From Channallabes apus (taxonomy: Eukaryota; Chordata; Actinopteri; Siluriformes; Clariidae), in NCBI GenBank assembly GCA_030522415.1, contig CM060114.1:28214804-28278803 (forward strand): DNA of 64,000 nucleotides, written 5' to 3'. Under the pieces are notes generated by a model. That model saw nothing but the letters and a program-made list of their open reading frames with translations. It was not told the DNA's origin and searched no databases. Shown piece by piece: positions 25,401 through 39,100 of this stretch (position 1 is its first letter; each line of letters starts with the position of its first letter). A program made the translations under genes and the position numbers.

Positions 25401-28400
25401 TGCACCTCCAGGGTCGAGGGTTCGATTCTCGTCTCAGGTCTGTGTGCATTGGGGTTTGCATGTTCACCCTGTGCTTGGTTGTGGGTTTCCTCCGGGTACT
25501 TCGGTTTCCTCCCACAGTACAAAGACATGCAATTTAGAATAACTGGCATTTCAGATTGTCCGGTGTGTGTGTCTGTGTGTGCCCTGAGATGGATCGGCAC
25601 CATGTCCTCGTGCCCTAAATCTCTTGGGAAGGGCTCCAGGCCCCCTGAGACCCTGTATAAGATAAGCAGTATAAAACATAAATGAATGAACGAACATTAA
25701 GACATTAAAATGACACCATTAGACCAGACCAAGGAGGTAGGTGAGTAAGCAGGGGTGTAGATCTGAAGTAATTCCAATACATACATACTGTAGGGACAAG
25801 ATTATGAAGGGCCTTAAATGTTAACAGTAATATTTTGAGACACCCGAAGCCAGCAAGAATAGGTGTGATGTGGCCTAATAATTAGACCACATAATAAGCC
25901 TAGCTGCTGAATTTTGCACAATTTGAAGTTGGTGTGAAAGTTTTTTAGAGATGCCGGACAAGATGCAATAACAGTAATCAATTCAAGATGTCACGAAAGT
26001 GTTGACCAATATCTCCATATTCATCTAAAAGAGTGTGTGAGAGAGAGAGAGAGACGGGAGTAGCCTGGCAATACTGCACAGATATAAAAGGGCTATGTGG
26101 GACATGTTATTACTGTACATGAGCACTAAAAGAGTGTCGTGTCCAAGAAAACACTAAGGCTTTTAACCCGAGTGAAATGTGGTAATGTATAGCCATTAAT
26201 ATTAATAGTAAAATCAGACCCTTTTGAAAGAGCGACTTTGGAACCAACAATTTCAGATTTAATAGTATTAAGTTTAAGGTGATTGCTGATCATCCATACA
26301 CCAACACCATGAAGGCTGTTAACAAGGGGACTCAGTGGGAAGAAAATATTTCCCAAGAGCAGCACATAATGAACAGAAGTGGGGCCAGGACGGAGCCTTG
26401 GGGTACCCCACATGTAACTGTGGAACTCACAGACTGACAGTTAATAATCTGGACAAACTACATCCTGTTTGTAAGATGGGAAACAAACCACTGATAGTCA
26501 AGAATCCCAGTGTTACGAATCCCAATACTACAAAGCTGTTCTAATAGTATTGAATAGCATATTGTGTCTATCGCGGCACTAAGGTCCAAAAGAAAAAGAA
26601 TCCGTCTTACAGAGAAGCAAGCTTATTAGTTATTTTTAACAATGCTGTCTCAGTACAAAGCCTTGGCCAGAACCCAGACTGAAATGGCTTGAAAAGATCA
26701 TTATTGTAAGGTTAGCTCTGAAAGTGTGCAGCAACTACAGTACCTTTTTAAAAAGATTTATAAAGAATAGGCAGATTAAAAATTGTCCTATGATTATTAA
26801 ACTCACCAGGGTCAGAGAAAGGGAAATAACTAAGCACATGCTGCAGTACATTTGATGTAATATCATTATTTTAAAGCTAACCAGGGCCAAAATCATTTAT
26901 TTGACTGTGATAGCTATTGTATAAATGTTTGATGTCAATTAGCCAAACCTGTATGTTTTGGACAGTGGGAGGAAACCGGAGTACCTGGAAGAAACCAACC
27001 AAGCACAGGGAGAACATGTATACCCCATGCACACTGACCCGAGGCGGGAATCAAACCAAGCCGCTGGAGGTCCAAGGAGACAGTGCTAAACCACTAAGCC
27101 CTGTTTGGTGAAATCATCATCTATTTATTTTGTGGGTTAGGGTTAAACTGCCCAATATACATGTATCACAAATCTAAAAACCGAGTTTGTTTTGGAGTGA
27201 TCTCATGATGCAAACTTTCATGATGATTGGACAAAAAGAACACCAAAGTGTTCCATTACATACCTAACCAGACATCTACACGCTGCTGTGATGGAAACAT
27301 ACGAGAGTTGTTGATGTTTTTAGATGTTAGAAGAGGCTTGTAAGGGGTTATAGAGGTTCGGTGAGGCTTGATGAGCTTTGTCGAATGTATAGACGTTTGC
27401 CAGTCCTCTACAAACAGATTCGGATATATACTGTACAAACCTCTACAAAGATTTGTACTAAACAGCTTTTTAAATCATAGTAGAGTTCTTTAAACACAGC
27501 ATGAACATTATTACAGCATGGATATGACAACTATGTCACCACAGGGTTCAAGGATCATTGAATTCTTGCATTACCTTCCTCTATAACCAAAGTACTGCTT
27601 TAAACAAATAAAACTTTCAGCCACCAATAATACTTTCTTTGGTTGATTTAATCCCGTTTTACTGAATCAGCAATGAGAAAGTGAATATAGTATCATACCA
27701 ATGCAACCAACGTGTGTTTACCGGACCAACTTTTTTGTGATCCCAAACTGGAGCTGGAAGTAATTCGTTATTTTTAACAAATCAGGCAAACAAAAACTTC
27801 CTGGGTATGACTCATCTTTAGGGAGCCTTGGGAAGCTCATTATCTGTGTGTCTGTATGTGTGTGTGTGTGTGTGTGTGGTCCTTAGTGACTCTCTGGGTC
27901 ACTGCAATTGGGTTTCAACATCACAAGCCTGCTATGCCACAAGGTGCTCACCGTGAGCTATTTTTGTAATGTGAAGCTGGTTAGTAAGTTACAAATGCCA
28001 GGTTCGCCAGACTGTGATAGAATATCCCTGCTATCGTGTTTAAGCATTATGTTTTTTCTCCGCTTGTGCAACCTAGACAGTTGGGATATGGATAACATGT
28101 ATATTAATGTTCTGTGCTGCATCACAGAAAAAGGCTGTCTGCCCTCTTCTACATACATGAGCTCAGTGACACGTATAATTGGCTGGTTTGACTGTGATCG
28201 AGACAGAGTGGTGAGAGAGTTGAATGTCCCTCAGACCCAGAGACTATAGTCGTCTCTTGGCCTCTCACCGTCAGATGGATTAGAGCCTGTGATCTCGCCA
28301 TGACATGACGATGACTTTTCTATTGAGAGAAGAATTATTTTAAAGTTCTTTTATATAAAACTTCTCTCACAAGTACATTGGTCTACATTCACTTTTTCAG

Positions 28401-31400
28401 CTCTCTTACTTCATCTGTACAATCTGTTCAATCTTTCACTTTTATGCTAATATTTATGCATCAATATTGGGGCAATGGTGGCTCAGGTGGTTGAGGCTCT
28501 GGGTTGCTGATTGGAGGGTAAGAGGTTCAAACCCCACCACTGTTCGGTCACCACTGTTCGGTCCTATGCCAAGCATCTTAACTTTACACCCCATACATCC
28601 AAGTCCCAAGCCAAGTTAGGAAATGGTAGGGTTATGACAGGAAAAGCATCTGGTGTAAAACCTGTGGCAGATCAAATAATCCGATGTGGTGACTGTCATC
28701 ACTTTCATTGTGTCAAGCCAACTCTGCCTAGAATGCCTTATACTACTGATTGGTGGTTCAATCCCCAGCTCCACCAGGTTGCCACTGTTGGGCCCTTGAG
28801 CAAGGCCCTTAACCCCGTCTGCTCCAGGAGCGCCGTATCGTGGCTGACCCTGTGCTTTGACACCAGTTACACTGGGATATGCGAAGAAGGAATATCACTG
28901 TGCTGTAATGTGTATTTGACAAATAAAGGCTTAATTTATAAAATGTGTTTTCATTGACTAAACTCAACTGTAGCTGCATCAGTGACATCAGAGTCAAACT
29001 AAACTATAAAAGCAACCAATAGCACTTGGCGTTTTTTTTTTTTATTATTATTTTTATATTAAATGTGGCTCAAGGTGAAATTCTGTATTCCTTGCCAGAA
29101 TGCTGTTACTTATTACTGCAAGAAACACACTGCAGAACCCCCTAATCCCCAACTGCAAGGCCAGTAACGCATTTGTTAAATGACTGAATCAATCTTTTTA
29201 TAACAGATTAGAGCTCTTGGGCCACTGAACTGCCCATTTTATAAAAAGGGATGCAGGATGTTCCACTGCTAGCCTCATGCCCCCTCTGCCCCTGAGGGAA
29301 GTAATTACCTTCAGCCTTTCTTTTTAAACGCAGCTCTGTTCTAATTGTGTTACGTCTGCTAATCGACAAAGCTGGTGCAATTAAGAGGCGCACACAACGC
29401 AGCGTGTGGAGTGGAGTTTACGATGCTGATTGCACAGGTCCACTGAATTAGGGTCATGACACTGTGCGGCGCATTAGTGCTGAAAATCACTGCGTTTAGA
29501 AAATGAGGAAAAAGGATCCGTCAGTCACTTAGACACAATTATTACCGGTTATAAATCATCCATTACTAATGAACTTGAAACGCATGTAATTAATTAACAT
29601 TATAAGACACCAAACAACGAGTGTTCGAATGACATAAAATAATGAAAATGATTTCATAATCTCAGACGTCATGGCAGTAAAGCAAACCTAAGCAAACAGC
29701 ATCGGAAGAGAGGTGCCATGGTCAAAAGAAACAAAAATAACGCCAGAATTGAATAAGAACAGTCTCTGTCCCAGTCTGTTCAGAAAACTTATTCAGGAAT
29801 TCAAGGCTGTCTTTTGCATTAAAAGCCAATCTGTAAATAACCTGCTGTAGCAAGGACAAAACCTGGAAAAGAGGTAATATAGTCTGACAGCTTAACTTTC
29901 ACTACATTTCCTACATCTGGATGGATTTATGTCTGGAGTGAGCCAATGATGCGTTCATCCCACAACGTCTGCAGCCAGCAGTATGGGTTACCATAAAGGT
30001 ATGGCCAGCCATCTTGTGGAAATCAATAGATCCAACGATTGCTTTGCATGAGTTGTGAAATATCCAAAGAAATATTATACAAATTACCAAGGCCAGGTGG
30101 ACCCTATAATGCAGACACATTTTCCTCATTATGTTCCTATGTACCAGAATCATAACATACTCGTACATACAGCTACAATTAGTCAAGAGAAATACCAGAA
30201 TGGAGTCTCCTGTCACTTCACCAATTATTAGACTTAAACAATTTTAAACCTGTAACATGGAAGTTCTGACACACAAACTTCAGAGCAGACCTTCACTTCA
30301 TTGTTTAACAAAAAGATGCCGTGGTCCAACATCCCACCACCAGCCATTCAGGACTTCAGGCAATCCATGAAGGTTTAAATACATTTTAAACTGAATCCCA
30401 GGATCCACTATGGTTATCTATGGAGACATACTCGGAATGGAATGGCAATCCATTCTCATCTTGGGGAATTAAGCCATTTGTTAAGAGGACATTGGCATTA
30501 AAGAAGAGAACGTGAGGAAATCCATGTGCACTTGAGAAAAACACGCAGAGGAACCTGAGCTCAGCATAGACGTATGAGGCATCAAGTCTCCCTGCTGGAC
30601 CAATGTGTTGCCTACTCTTTATCAGGTCAACATCATTGTCGTCATCGTCTATACCACTTAACCTTGTATGCAGGGTCGCGTGGGGCCTGGAGCCTATCCC
30701 AGGAGATTTAGGGCACAAGGTGGGGGTACATGACAGAACCCCTGGACAGGGTGCCAATCAATCGCAGGGTCGCACACACACATATACTTATGCACACACT
30801 ACAGGCAATTTGGGAACACCACTTACCCTAATCTACATGTCTTTGGACTATAGGAGGAAACCAGAGTACCCAGAGGAAACTCACCTAGCACGGGGAGGAC
30901 ACGCAAACTCCATGCACACAGAGGCGGGAATCGCCTTTCATTATCAGGTCCTTAAACATTAATATATTGTTAAGGACATTTATATTTACAGGACATTTTC
31001 TATTCAGGTTAGTCCAGGATACAAAGGTAGAGGACAGTACTACTGAAGAGAAGAGTCTTGTCTCACATCCACGTTTTTCTTGTACCTTGGGAAATGCTGT
31101 ATCAAGTCAAGTCAAGCCATGCCTTAAGGTGTAGAACAGAACGTGATAAGTGCCTTATGGTAGGCAGGTGACTGATCTGTTTTTGGCTTTGTGGACAATC
31201 ATTGGTGTTAAATCTGATGGGGACAGTGTAGGGGAAAGAAGCAAAGAGAGGTTGAAAACAATTCATGCTGCTGCATTCTGGATCAGCTGTAAAGGTCAGT
31301 CAGCACCCAGGGGGGTATCATACAAAAATTAGTTGCTGTAGTCCAGGCTCGCAATAACGAGAGACTCGAGATGCATCTGAGTGGCTTTTCTGAATCAGAA

Positions 31401-32403
31401 ATGATCAGATCCTCCTGATGTTATAAAACACCTGCATGTGTTAGGCTAGTGAGGTAAGAAAGATAGTTGAGTACAGTGTCCTGTTCAAGGGAGCAGTCTG
31501 AAATTATTTTAGCTTTGTGACCGGGAGTGTTATCCTGTTGTCATAAATGGAGCATAAATAATACTCAGGTAGTCCACTGCATTTAGGGTAGTGCTGGCTC
31601 AATAGGCTGTGGGTTACTAAGCAAAGCCCATAACCCTACCTGCTCCAGGGGTGCTGTAAGCTGGTTGACCGTGCGCTCTACAGTAACCCCAGTTTCCGAA
31701 TTGGGATATTCGAAAAAATAATCTTACTGTGCTGTAAAGTACACGTGACAAATTATTTTATATTATTATTATTAAACAATGCTCAATTGGTGGGAAACTC
31801 AAAGTGTGCCAAAAAATGTCCCCCTCCTCCATATGATTATACCACCATCAGCAGCCTGAGCCATTGATATTCTGTAAGGCAGGATGGACCCATGCTTTCA
31901 TGTTGTTTACACATGTGTGTGTGTCACAGCACAAATCGAGACTCATCAGACCAGGCAACGTTTTTTTCCAATCTTCTATTGTCGAATTTTGGTGAGCCCA
32001 TCCGAACCGTTTCCTGTTTTTAGCTGAGAGGTGTGGTACCTGGTGTGGTCTACTTCAAGATTCAATGTGTTGTGTGTTCAGAGATGCTCTTCAGCACACC
32101 TCGGTTGTCACGAGATGATATTTGAGTTAGTGTTGCTTTTCTATTAGATTGAACCAGTCTGGCCATTTTCTCGTGATGTCTGGCATCAACATGGTATTTT
32201 CACCCAGAGAACTGCCACTCACTGGATAATTCTCTATAGACTCTAGAGATGCTGGTTCATGGAAATCCCAGTAGATCAGCAGAGAAATACTCAGACCAGC
32301 CCATCTTGCACCAACGACCATGCCAAGTCACTTACATCACCTTTTGTCCCCATTCTGATGCTCAGACCATGTGTACATGTATACATGGTTGTGTGTGTGT
32401 GTG

Positions 32404-32482
<79 letters not shown>

Positions 32483-33085
32483 AGCTGTCCTAAGGCTATC
32501 CTTCTTATTCTTCACTGATCAAAACCTCTCATCCAAACCATTTTTTGTTTGGTTTTGTGTTGAAATATAAAAAATACACTACTCTAGCTTGTGCCCCTGG
32601 CTGTATTGTTTATTTTATTTTATTTTTTTATATGAAATCATTTCAATTACTAGTGAACCCTGCGGCAAACAAATTTCAAATGACTCATGCTGTGCAATTT
32701 CCTGAACCAGAATGGCATAATTATATGTGACACTACTGCAGCATCGGTGCCTGTATTTATTATTGGGGAAAAAAAACAAAAAATGTAAAAAAAAAACTGA
32801 AGGTAAACAAGCGATCTGTTCTGCCAGAGTGATAACCCAGTACCTACAAGGTTGGGAAATCGCATCGAGTTTCCATTATAACTCTCCATCATTCTCATCC
32901 TGTGTAAACATCAAGAGTAAAATGATTTAATACGGTCATGCCATACTTTGGTTTTGGAAAGAAATATGACTCCGCTGCAAATAAAGCCCTAATGTTATCG
33001 TCTTCCAACCACGGCGATTTGATTATAGCGCTATATTTTGGTAGTGGAGCGAACAGTCAGTTGTTGCCCTTTCTATCACTGCAGA

Positions 33086-33156
<71 letters not shown>

Positions 33157-36100
33157 GCACATGGATGCAAGATAACCAAAGTCACAAACCATTTCCCCTG
33201 AAATGAGCCGTAAACAGATTTGCACCGGTAAGTTTCCAGGCTGCTTCCTCTCTAGGGAGAGGTCAGAAGCCTCTGTTCAGACCCCCAGTGTCCTGTAAAA
33301 GCTTTCCCAGAATGTCCGCGGCACACGCGCTGCTGTGCACGTCCATGCTCTCCAGATGACAGCTTTCTCTATCTGGCATTATATAAACAACTGGACATCA
33401 GTAGAGCTGTTCGTGTAAGCGCTGCGGAAGAGAGGACCAGGATGTCACGACTGCTAATTTCGAAGAAGCACGGTTAGGTTGAAACTACAGTATGTAGTTA
33501 CTGTCAGTAGTGGATGCCTTTCCATTTGAATAGTGCTTGTACTGTAACATGAGCAGAGGTGGAAAGAGTAATAAAATTTTGTACTCAAGTACAAGTATTG
33601 TTACTTCAGTGAAATTTTACTTAAGTACAAGTAAAGTTACCATTATAAAAATCTACTCAAGTAAAAGTAAAAAGTAGCTCATTAAAAAATTTACTCAGAG
33701 TAAAAGTTACCGAGTTACTTTTTTATTTTAATTTTTTTAACAGTGGGGTGGGGTGAGGCATTTTAGCGTAGTTCAAAAAAGATGAGCAGATATAAAATCT
33801 CAAACTAGTTGTTTTTTAACTGAAGGAACACTTTTGCGTAATAAAGCTGTTGTCTTTCTTGTGCTTGAAAATCAAAGTGGTCACTTAAATATGGTGTTAC
33901 GTCCCAGTCTAGGGCCAAACAGCAAAAGAATGGTTCAGGGTTCTATTTTAAACTGTATGGAAATGGTGGTATATGGCAGAAAGAACTAGATCCAATCATT
34001 AACTGATGAAATAATGAGGTTTGTATATACTGTACAAACACACACACACACACACACACACAACAGGAGGAGGATCAGATTCAGGATGGACCCAGGCCAA
34101 AATAATAAACAAAATGGTATTTATATTTAGTAGCTAGATTACCTGCAAAAAAAATAAATAATTCAGGTACCTTCCCGGACTCCCTAAACCAAAAACAGTG
34201 AAATTATCTACAAATATATGCAAAGACCAACCAAACCAAAGCGACAAAGCAATAATCAAAGTCAATTGGAGGCAAAAAGTCTAAACCGGAATACACAACC
34301 AAATATAAAAACGCCAAAATCACAAACTCTTTCCCGCGTCTCTCTCTGGTTTATATATGGTCGCGCTAGTCGATGACGTCACTCTCAGGGCGGAAGCGAC
34401 CGTGTGGAAGGTCAGGAAGGTGCCAATGTCAGAAAACTTGGAGTGGAGTCTGGAGCGGCGCGCGACCAGGACATGATACACACACGCGAGCGCAACGGAG
34501 CATTTATAAAGCATAATATTTTTATTGTTTTAGCATTTTCATTCATTTATTTTTTACTCAGTAGCGAATATGATTTAAAATGTAGCGAATTACAATACTT
34601 CAAACAAAACGTACTTAAGTAAAAGTAAAATAACAGATTTTTAAAACTACTTTAAAAAGTAGAAATACACAAAAAAGCTACTCAATTACAGTAACGCGAG
34701 TAAATGTAATTCGTTACTTTCCACCTCTGAACATGAGACAGGATTGAATCAGATGTTGCTATGATCAACATAATGAGCATTTTTGGTTACAGACAATGCT
34801 TTACTACAGTTATTAATGGTCCATCAAATTATTTTACATATACCCAAGCCCAGGTGCACTTGATAATGTGAAGGTTCATTATTAGATTGTTAACAGTACA
34901 GTAATATAATAATTATAATTATGTATCCAGGCAGCACAGCGGAGTAGTTGTTAGCACCGTGGCCCTGCAACTCCATCGTCGAGGGTTTCGATTCCTGCCT
35001 CGCATGTTCTTCCTGGGCTCGTGGTGTTCCTCTGGGTTCTCTGGTCTCTTCCACCGTCCAAAGACATGCAGATTAGGTTAACTGGCATTCTCAAATTCAC
35101 TCACTCATTGTCATGGGGGCTTGGAGGGCTTGCCTTAGGGCATGAGGCGGGGTACATCCTGGACAGGGTGCCAATCCATCGCAGGGCACACACACTGGTT
35201 CACACACTACGGGAATGCCAAATAGACTTTGGGAGGAAACCGGAGTACTCCGAGGAAACCCATCAAGCACGGGGAGAACATGCAAACTCCATGTAAGCAG
35301 GAATCGAGACCTGGCCACGAATCGAACAGGGTGCACCCTGCCTCATGCTCTTTTTTGTGGGATAGGCTCCAGGACCCATGACCCTGTACAGGTTAAGCGA
35401 TATACAGTAGAAGATGAAGGATGAATTATGTATCCAGAGCTACTTACAGAAGTGCTTTGTAGTTTGTTTTAAACACAAATCCTAGTTCTGGGACAGAGAA
35501 GAGTTTTGTCTTACCTGAACTTTTTTTTTTTTTTGGGACATGATAGGTCAAGTCGAGCCACGCTAGAGTCTCCGGGGACTGTGTTGTTCAGCAGGGTGTG
35601 ATAAGTACCTTAAGGTAAGCAGGTACTGGTCTGTTGTTGGCTTTGTAGACAAGCATCTGTGTTTTAAATGTGATGTGGCCAGTTACAGTAAACCAATGGG
35701 GAGAAGACAGTAATGGGGTGGTGTGGGTAATACTGCACCCTTCAGGTAATCCTTCAGCAGTTCCTATGCTATGACTAAGCTACATTTATGACTATGCTAC
35801 ACTACAGTATGCAGTGTTTATTGTATATATTGCTCATCATTATGAAATTATGCAGGCAGCCCCAATTATGACCAGTTTTTTTTAAGCAAGACATATTACA
35901 AGCTGTGAGAAAATATCTTGTGCATTGTTTTTTTTTTTAGTCACAAGGGTGTTATAAAGTTCCTGTTCTACTACAGTACATTAAGTTGTGCATGATTTTG
36001 CAAAACGCTATAAATCCACCTTCCGCAGTTGTCACAATGGATAAATCAGCCTGCAGTTGCTTTGTGCAATATGTACATAATATAAATATGCAATATACAG

Positions 36101-39100
36101 TAGTGTCAATTGCAATACTGGTTGAAATTAAATTATATAACATAGCAAGCTTATGCTTTGATTGTGTTTTTAGAGAATCATGGCAGCAACTTGGAGACGT
36201 TTAGTCGAAAACAACACCTTTCATGAGAAAGGTCATGAGAAATATTAAAAACATAAAAACTTCAGCTTACAGCCTCATCAGCCCCCTAATGTACCGGGTT
36301 CAGGTTCACTTCTGCTTTTGCAAACAGCCTCTTATCATAGCACGGGGATGCTCCATATCCGCGTCAAACAGGCTTCAATCAACTGTATGTACATCTGTGG
36401 GCCCATAAGGTCATAATGGAGTTAAGAAATCCTGATTGAAGAACAGAGCGCACAATAGCAGCCGTAACCAGGTGAACCAAATGAGATAGCTTCTCGCACA
36501 CAACCCCTGTGTCTCATGTCTCTTGTACACGAAGCGTCTCCTAAGACTTTAGCATTATCTCTCTGCTTAATTGTCTTATGTAGATTTTGAACTGCTCACA
36601 AATGCAGCAGTGCTACTGATAGGCCAAAACGTCTAAAAATAAAGTATATATAGTATTTTTTTTCTTTTTTCAAGAGACACTCATGTACTCATGCACACGT
36701 GGATGTGCACAATGCCTGTGGACAATATTTTGCCTAGAAATAGCTTTTATCTCATTTTGCTGTCAAAATAATCATGCATATACTGGTCAAAAGTTTCAGT
36801 TTGTGGGCCTCTGAGTGGCGCAGTGGTAAAGTGCTCGCCCTATCATCCGGAGATTGTTGGTTCGATTCCCGGGTGTTGCTGTAAGCTCTCGCAGGTCTAG
36901 AGAGAGCTGATTGGCCGGGCTCTCTCAGAGGGGCGGGATGCTCTGTAGGAGCTCCCACATTAATCACGGCTCTATCAGGGGGCGTCTGTGAGCTCACGCA
37001 AGCGGAAGGAGCAGATAGCGCTGTCCTCCGAGTGTGTTACGCCGACCACAAGGGTGCGTGAGTGAGCAGTTTGAAAAGATGTGGTCGGCTGGCGTCACAT
37101 GGTTCGGAGGAAACACGTGATAGTCTTCGGTCCTCCCGACTGAGTAGCCCCCTAGTGATGGGGAGGAATTGGACACGACTCAAACAGCAGAGCACTGAAA
37201 TATGATCGTAGCACTAAGTGGCTAAGGAAACCAGCATGCTCTGCTGTTATTACAGCTTATTGTTTCAATGTTCTGTGTTGATTTTCAAAGTGGTTATTTG
37301 AGTTACACTAGATGTCCTGTTAACTCAAACCAGGCTGGTCATTCTCCATCAGTGTTTGAGCATGGAGATCTGGTGCTCACCAGATATATTTTTTTCCATG
37401 ACTGTTATGCAAAAGCCTCTTTTTCACCATTGCTGTCCATTAATAATTAGTAATTCACTAAATATCCTGGACTAAATGTTCTTTATGAGGCAAAATGGGT
37501 ATCCTGGTCGGCTTGTCCACTTTGGAGACTCTGCTAGTAAATCAGCTAATGCGTTTTTTAAGTAGCTGTTATTAAGCTTATGCATATGGTTTTATGGTGC
37601 ACATGCAAATCTTTAATCATAACTCTTAGGTTAATCACACTTCCTGAGTTTAGTGTTAATCCTGTGCTGTGTAAGGGTACTTGGAGAATTGGATAGGCTC
37701 TTACCAATAGCTTTGTGTGTCTCGGTTCTTTGGTTAAAATCCTTGTAATGATGTGCCTTCTACTGTTCCTCTATCCTGTTTATGGCCCAGATCTTTACAA
37801 ACAGAGGAACAATGAGGCAAAGAATAAGGTCCATTCAGATGAGGTCCCACTTAGCACCTTAAGTAGGCTGCTGACCGGGTACAGTTTCAGACTTTTCTAA
37901 AGGTGTAAAGGACACAGCTCAGAAATGTCATGGAGGGAAGATGAATGGGCTTTTCATCAAACATCATCAAACCACACATCACGAGAACACAAAACCGTTT
38001 CGGTTTATAATATGAGAAATGAATCGTTCTAATAATATGCCAAATATAAGGTTAAACATAATAGGCATGAATGTCACATGTAAATGAATTTCTTTAAAGT
38101 CATTTCCCAAGTGCATGTCTTCATTGTGTTTCATCAATGAATGATGACGATAAACAGCTCCAAAGACGATAAACAGTTCCAAAGCAGCCCTGACTCGCTG
38201 AGCCATGGACTGCATTTAATGTTCAGGGATTAAAGGACTGCACATCCTTAAAGTTCTGTAAGTTGCGGGGTGAGGTCTCCATGAATGAGAGTTGTTTATT
38301 CAGCACATTTATTTATTTATTCATCTTTAATGTAGAGTTAACACCCTGAAAAGTTTCTCATGTTCCTTAGACAGTTCCTGAACAACACATGCAGTATGGC
38401 AAGGTGCATTATCACTGTTATTAAGGGATACCTTTGCCATAAAGGAGAGTACTTCTTGGGCAACAATGTTTAGGTCACAATGTCCATGCATCGTCCACAT
38501 GAATGCCAGGACTGAGGGTTTCCCAACAGAACACCACCCAGGCCATCAGGATTTGCTGTTTTCCTCATATTTCTTCATGGTGCCATCACTTCCACAAAGA
38601 AGCAAATCAGAGAGTTTAAGGTCATGGCTGATGTTAATCATCGTCAGTCACAATTTTAAAATAATCAGATTTACTTGTATTTAATGTGCAATGTTGGAAT
38701 AAAGAAATGCATGACATACTGGTTAGAGAAAACAGATTATGCAGCTTTATAATATCTCAAACACTAACATTTAACAAACACTAACATTTAACAAAATGTT
38801 AACTAAAAGTATCTCAAATGGGACAGCAATGTATGTAGGATATGGGCAGTCTGGGGTGTGGCAATCCCACCGGTGGTAGGGCTCGACCCAGGGCCCTCAG
38901 ATCCGAAAATCAGCCACCTAATAAAGCCTTAGGTGCATGAACCACTACTCCCATTTAATGTATTCTTGTAAAAAAAAAAAAAAAAAAATGGTTCGCCTTG
39001 AAGGTTGCTTTGGTTTTATCCAAACTACTGCGTAGAAGCTTTTTTCATAAAGAAACTGGCTGTTTTTTTATATATTTGCTGTATTTCCTCAGTCACCATA

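Larger units (their letters stand above)
33554..34729. mobile_element. hAT-type non-autonomous DNA transposon with perfect 8-bp target duplication
   Basis: Terminal inverted repeats CAGAGGTGGAAAG at both ends (1176 bp overall), flanked by the identical 8-mer AACATGAG at 33546-33553 and 34730-34737. Subterminal AAGTA-rich repeats (TACTCAAGTACAAGTA; CTTAAGTAAAAGTAAAA) are typical of this fish family. There is no transposase frame. An LTR-like segment starting at 33895 is nested within it. Confidence 0.9.

Noticed and set aside
27908..28249. 113-residue open frame in intron 1
   Set aside because: No recognisable motif, no splice or promoter context, and length within chance for this much sequence.
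28511..28957. 148-residue open frame
   Set aside because: It runs across two adjacent SINE copies (families 4 and 3) and has no known domain.
33554..34729. Hypothetical gene in the AAGTA-rich region
   Set aside because: Terminal repeats and the 8-bp duplication identify it as a hAT element without a frame.
36807..36885. tRNA gene-like sequence with GGTTCGATTCCCGGGTG
   Set aside because: It is the head of a SINE repeated at 2810-3122 and 62156-62400. It continues into a common SINE body and does not form a complete tRNA cloverleaf.
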